A stretch of 9,742 nucleotides of DNA from an uncultured Erythrobacteraceae bacterium (lineage in GTDB: Bacteria > Pseudomonadota > Alphaproteobacteria > Sphingomonadales > Sphingomonadaceae), in assembly GCA_946482075.1 (NCBI GenBank), contig CAMLQG010000109.1:1-9742 (forward strand), written 5' to 3'. A model generated the notes under the pieces. That model worked only from the letters and a program-made list of their open reading frames with translations. It was not told where the DNA came from and searched no databases. Made by a program: the position numbers and the translations under genes. Of the stretch, positions 7,284 to 9,742 are shown in pieces (position 1 is the stretch's first letter; each line of letters opens with the position of its first letter).

Positions 7284-8531
7284 ATGTCCCATATCGTCGT
7301 GATCGGTGCCGGAATTACCGGGGTGACGACGGCGTATGCATTACTCGAACGGGGCTGTCAGGTTACGGTGATAGAGCGGCTGCGCTATCCCGCGATGGAA
7401 ACCTCCTTCGCCAATGGCGGCCAGCTGTCCGCCAGCAACGCGGAAGTCTGGAACCACTGGGCCACGGTGTTCAAGGGCATGAAGTGGCTGCTGCGCAGCG
7501 ATGCTCCGCTGCTGCTCAACCCGAGGCCCTCCTGGCACAAATACTCCTGGCTTGGCGAGTTCGTGCACGGCATCGGGTCCTATCGCCGCAACACGATCGA
7601 GACGGTGAAGATGGCGATCGCCGCGCGCGACCATCTCTTCCGCATGGCGGAACGCGAGCAGATCGAGTTCGACCGCGTATCGCGCGGAATCCTGCACATC
7701 TACTGGAACAAGCACGATTTCGACCGGGCGGGCGTGGTCAACCGGCTTCTGGTCGAAGGCGGGCTCGATCGCCGTCCGGTCACTCCTGCGGAGATGCGCG
7801 AGATCGAACCGACGATCATGGGTAATTTCTATGGCGGCTTCTTTACTCCGTCGGATTCGACCGGGGACATCCACAAGTTCACCACCGGACTTGCCAAAGC
7901 GTGCGAGCGGCAGGGCGCGCGCTTCATTTTCGATGCCGAGGTGGAGGATATCGTCAGCGCCGATGGCGTGCGCATATCCTATCGGGGCACGCCGCTCGGC
8001 GGCGAGACGGAGCGGCAGGATCTGGTGGCCGATGGCGTGGTGATCTGCGCGGGCACGGAAAGCCGGCACCTGGCCGCGATGGTGGGAGACCGGGTCAACG
8101 TCTATCCGGTGAAAGGCTATTCCATCACCGTCCATCTGGACGACGAGGCCAGCCGGAAAGCCGCGCCCTGGGTCAGCCTGCTGGATGACAGCGCCAAGAT
8201 CGTAAGCAGCCGGCTGGGCGACGGGCGCCTGCGTGTGGCCGGGACGGCCGAATTCAACGGCTTGAACCGCGACATCCGCTACGATCGGGTGAAGCCGCTC
8301 ATCGACTGGACGCGCGCTCTGTTGCCCGGCGTCAGCACCAATCGCGTGATCTCCTGGGCGGGGCTGCGGCCGATGACGCCCGACATGATGCCCCGCGTAT
8401 GCCGAGGCAAGCGTCGCGGTGTGTATTACAATACCGGCCACGGCCATCTCGGCTGGACGCTGTCGGCCGCCACCGCCGAAATGATCGCGGACCTGATCTC
8501 CTCCGACCTGGATTCCCGCAAGGTCGCCTGA
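7284..8531 (+). CDS. FAD-dependent D-amino-acid dehydrogenase, DadA-like
   Basis: A 415-residue flavoprotein of the DAO/DadA family, close to the usual DadA length of about 415-430. It would oxidatively deaminate an amino acid, typically a D-amino acid, to the 2-oxo acid and ammonia, passing electrons to the respiratory chain at the inner membrane. The FAD-binding Rossmann motif is GAGITG at 8-13, followed by VTVIER. DadA signatures follow: ETSFANGGQ (39-47), KWLL (67-70), DSTGDIHKF (191-199), PVKGYS (275-280), WAGLRPMTPD (358-367) and NTGHGHLGWT (383-392). E31, ending the second Rossmann strand, is placed to bind the ribose of FAD. GGAG 6-7 bases before the ATG supports the start. Which amino acid it accepts is unknown. 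A sarcosine- or glycine-oxidase-like role is less likely given the DadA signatures. The branched-chain-type E2 gene follows by 63 bases. The symbol is withheld because orthology to dadA is not shown. Confidence 0.92.
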   Translation: MSHIVVIGAGITGVTTAYALLERGCQVTVIERLRYPAMETSFANGGQLSASNAEVWNHWATVFKGMKWLLRSDAPLLLNPRPSWHKYSWLGEFVHGIGSYRRNTIETVKMAIAARDHLFRMAEREQIEFDRVSRGILHIYWNKHDFDRAGVVNRLLVEGGLDRRPVTPAEMREIEPTIMGNFYGGFFTPSDSTGDIHKFTTGLAKACERQGARFIFDAEVEDIVSADGVRISYRGTPLGGETERQDLVADGVVICAGTESRHLAAMVGDRVNVYPVKGYSITVHLDDEASRKAAPWVSLLDDSAKIVSSRLGDGRLRVAGTAEFNGLNRDIRYDRVKPLIDWTRALLPGVSTNRVISWAGLRPMTPDMMPRVCRGKRRGVYYNTGHGHLGWTLSAATAEMIADLISSDLDSRKVA

Positions 8532-8542
8532 ATCGTCGGGAC

Positions 8543-8564
8543 CGCTCGTCGCTTCCGAGCGTTT
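8543..8564 (+). terminator. Weak stem-loop after the DadA-like gene
   Basis: CGCTCG (8543-8548) pairs with CGAGCG (8556-8561) around a 7-base loop, followed directly by TTT. It is short and its T-run is only three, so termination would be partial at best. It lies 12 bases after the DadA-like stop and 31 before the E2 start. Confidence 0.35.
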
Positions 8565-8594
8565 AAGGCATAGGGCTCTTAGCGGGGGTGGGAC

Positions 8595-9742
8595 ATGGCG
8601 ATTTACGAATTCAGGCTTCCCGACATTGGCGAAGGCATCGCCGAAGCGGAGCTCGTGGCCTGGCATGTCCGGCCCGGCGACTGGGTGGACGAGGATGCGC
8701 CGCTGGCCGACCTGATGACCGACAAGGCCACGGTGGAGATGTCTTCCCCGGTGGCGGGCCGGCTGGTCAGCGTGGCGGGCGAAGTGGGCGAGCAGATCGC
8801 GGTCGGCTCCGTCCTCGCCACGTTCGAGACCGATAGCGAGACTGCCGGAGACCCGAAGACGGGCGAGATTCCGGCTGCCCCCGCCGCTCCTCCCTCCGCC
8901 GTCCCTCCACCCGCCGATCCCATTCCGCGCGAGGTGGCGCCGGAGAGGCGCCGGATACTCGCATCGCCCACGGTGCGCGCGCGGGCGCGCGATCTCGGCA
9001 TCGATCTCGCGGAAGTCGGCAGCGCGCGGGGCGAGCGTATCCGCCATTCCGATCTTGACGCCTTCCTCACCTATAACCGGGCTCGCGGGTTTGGTCCGGC
9101 CGGCACGCAGCGCCAGGACGAGGAGGTCCGCATCATCGGCCTGCGCCGCCGCATCGCCGAAGCGATGTCCGCGTCCAAGCGGCACATCCCGCATTTCACC
9201 TATGTCGAGGAGATCGATGTCACCCGGCTGGAGGAGCTGCGAGCGGACCTGAACGGGGAGCGCGGCGACAAGCCCAAGCTGACCCTGCTGCCGCTGCTGA
9301 TCGCCGCCATCTGCCGCGCGCTGCCCGGCTTCCCGATGATCAATGCGCGCTATGACGACGAGGCGGGCATCGTCAGGCGTTCGGGCGCGGTGCATCTGGG
9401 TATCGCGACCCAGACCGATGCCGGGCTGATGGTGCCGGTGATCCGCGATGCGCAGGCCCGCAACATCTGGCAGCTGGCGGGCGAGATCGCGCGGCTGGCG
9501 GACGCGGCGAGAGCGGGGAAGGCGGCTTCGCAGGAGCTGTCGGGCTCTACGCTCACCGTCTCCTCGCTCGGGGCCCTGGGCGGGATCGCGAGCACCCCGG
9601 TGATCAACCGCCCGGAAGTGGCGATCATCGCGCCCAACCGGGTGGTGGAGCGGCCCGTGGTCCGCGACGGAGCGATTGCCGTCGCGCAGCTGATGAACCT
9701 GTCGATCAGCTGCGATCACCGCGTGGTCGATGGCTGGGACGC
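8595..9742 (+). CDS. Branched-chain 2-oxoacid dehydrogenase-type E2 (lipoyl acyltransferase), cut by right edge
   Basis: 382 codons are visible before the window ends, and perhaps 30 residues are missing. E2 forms the core of a 2-oxoacid dehydrogenase complex and moves the acyl group from lipoyl-lysine to CoA. The N-terminal lipoyl domain at about 2-80 has the MTDKATVEMSSPV motif with lipoylated K44, the form typical of branched-chain E2; pyruvate and oxoglutarate E2s usually differ around the lysine. A Pro/Ala-rich linker (about 85-115) leads to the E1/E3-binding domain at about 120-158 (ILASPTVRARARDLGIDL). The catalytic domain runs from about 178 to the edge, with GLRRRIAEAMSASK, GIATQTDAGLMVPVIRDA and the active site DHRVVDG (H375, D379). 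There is only one lipoyl domain. GGGGGTGGG lies just ahead of the ATG. The subunits E1-alpha/beta (and perhaps E3) are not upstream, so they must lie to the right or elsewhere. An acetoin or pyruvate complex is the alternative. Confidence 0.92.
   Translation, partial: MAIYEFRLPDIGEGIAEAELVAWHVRPGDWVDEDAPLADLMTDKATVEMSSPVAGRLVSVAGEVGEQIAVGSVLATFETDSETAGDPKTGEIPAAPAAPPSAVPPPADPIPREVAPERRRILASPTVRARARDLGIDLAEVGSARGERIRHSDLDAFLTYNRARGFGPAGTQRQDEEVRIIGLRRRIAEAMSASKRHIPHFTYVEEIDVTRLEELRADLNGERGDKPKLTLLPLLIAAICRALPGFPMINARYDDEAGIVRRSGAVHLGIATQTDAGLMVPVIRDAQARNIWQLAGEIARLADAARAGKAASQELSGSTLTVSSLGALGGIASTPVINRPEVAIIAPNRVVERPVVRDGAIAVAQLMNLSISCDHRVVDGWD

Noticed and set aside
7341..9719. Very long open frame (792 codons) on the minus strand opposite the DadA-like and E2 genes
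   Set aside because: It is antisense to two well-recognised proteins and its translation is rich in Arg, His, Asp and Ala with no domain pattern. High-GC genes commonly create such stop-free antisense frames.
1..9742. Mobile elements, phage genes, CRISPR arrays, tRNA or rRNA genes
   Set aside because: No transposase or integrase motif, no terminal or periodic repeats, no clover-leaf or rRNA-like stretch was seen. All gaps are short and explained by promoters or hairpins.

Overview
The window is about 9.7 kb of GC-rich, gene-dense bacterial chromosome that looks like a sphingomonad (Alphaproteobacteria; Novosphingobium/Sphingobium/Sphingopyxis type). The grounds are the strong G/C third-position bias, a TonB-dependent receptor with the EIIVTARK plug start common in that order, and the mix of receptor, amidohydrolases and FCD/GntR regulator. 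The genus is inference. No mobile element, tRNA, rRNA or CRISPR array was seen. Every gap between genes is under 220 bases.

Layout, left to right. (1) The N-terminal part of a LysR-type regulator (minus strand, cut by the left edge) diverges from (2) a complete 812-residue TonB-dependent outer-membrane receptor. Their shared 138-base promoter region holds three alternating half-sites at exact 11-base steps. (3) A 12-bp hairpin separates the receptor from a convergent minus-strand pair: an imidazolonepropionase-like amidohydrolase (440 aa) and, upstream of it, an amidohydrolase_2 (PF04909-type) enzyme starting at GTG. A 10-bp GC hairpin lies between the two. (4) A 215-base, partly AT-rich divergent region leads to a plus-strand regulator made of two GntR/FadR-type units in tandem, both with shortened effector domains. 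(5) A leader with two inverted repeats precedes a D-amino-acid dehydrogenase (DadA-like) flavoprotein. (6) After a weak hairpin comes the lipoyl-bearing E2 subunit of a branched-chain 2-oxoacid dehydrogenase-type complex, cut by the right edge just after its DHRxxDG active site.

Taken together, the region reads as a catabolic accessory cluster. The receptor would take an oligomer, peptide, conjugate or amide across the outer membrane, and the amidohydrolases would cleave or decarboxylate it. The DadA-like enzyme would oxidatively deaminate a (D-)amino acid to a 2-oxo acid, and the E2 complex would convert a 2-oxo acid to an acyl-CoA. This chain is inference from family functions and proximity. 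The substrate cannot be read from the sequence. The two regulators (LysR and double-GntR) sit divergently beside the modules they most likely control.
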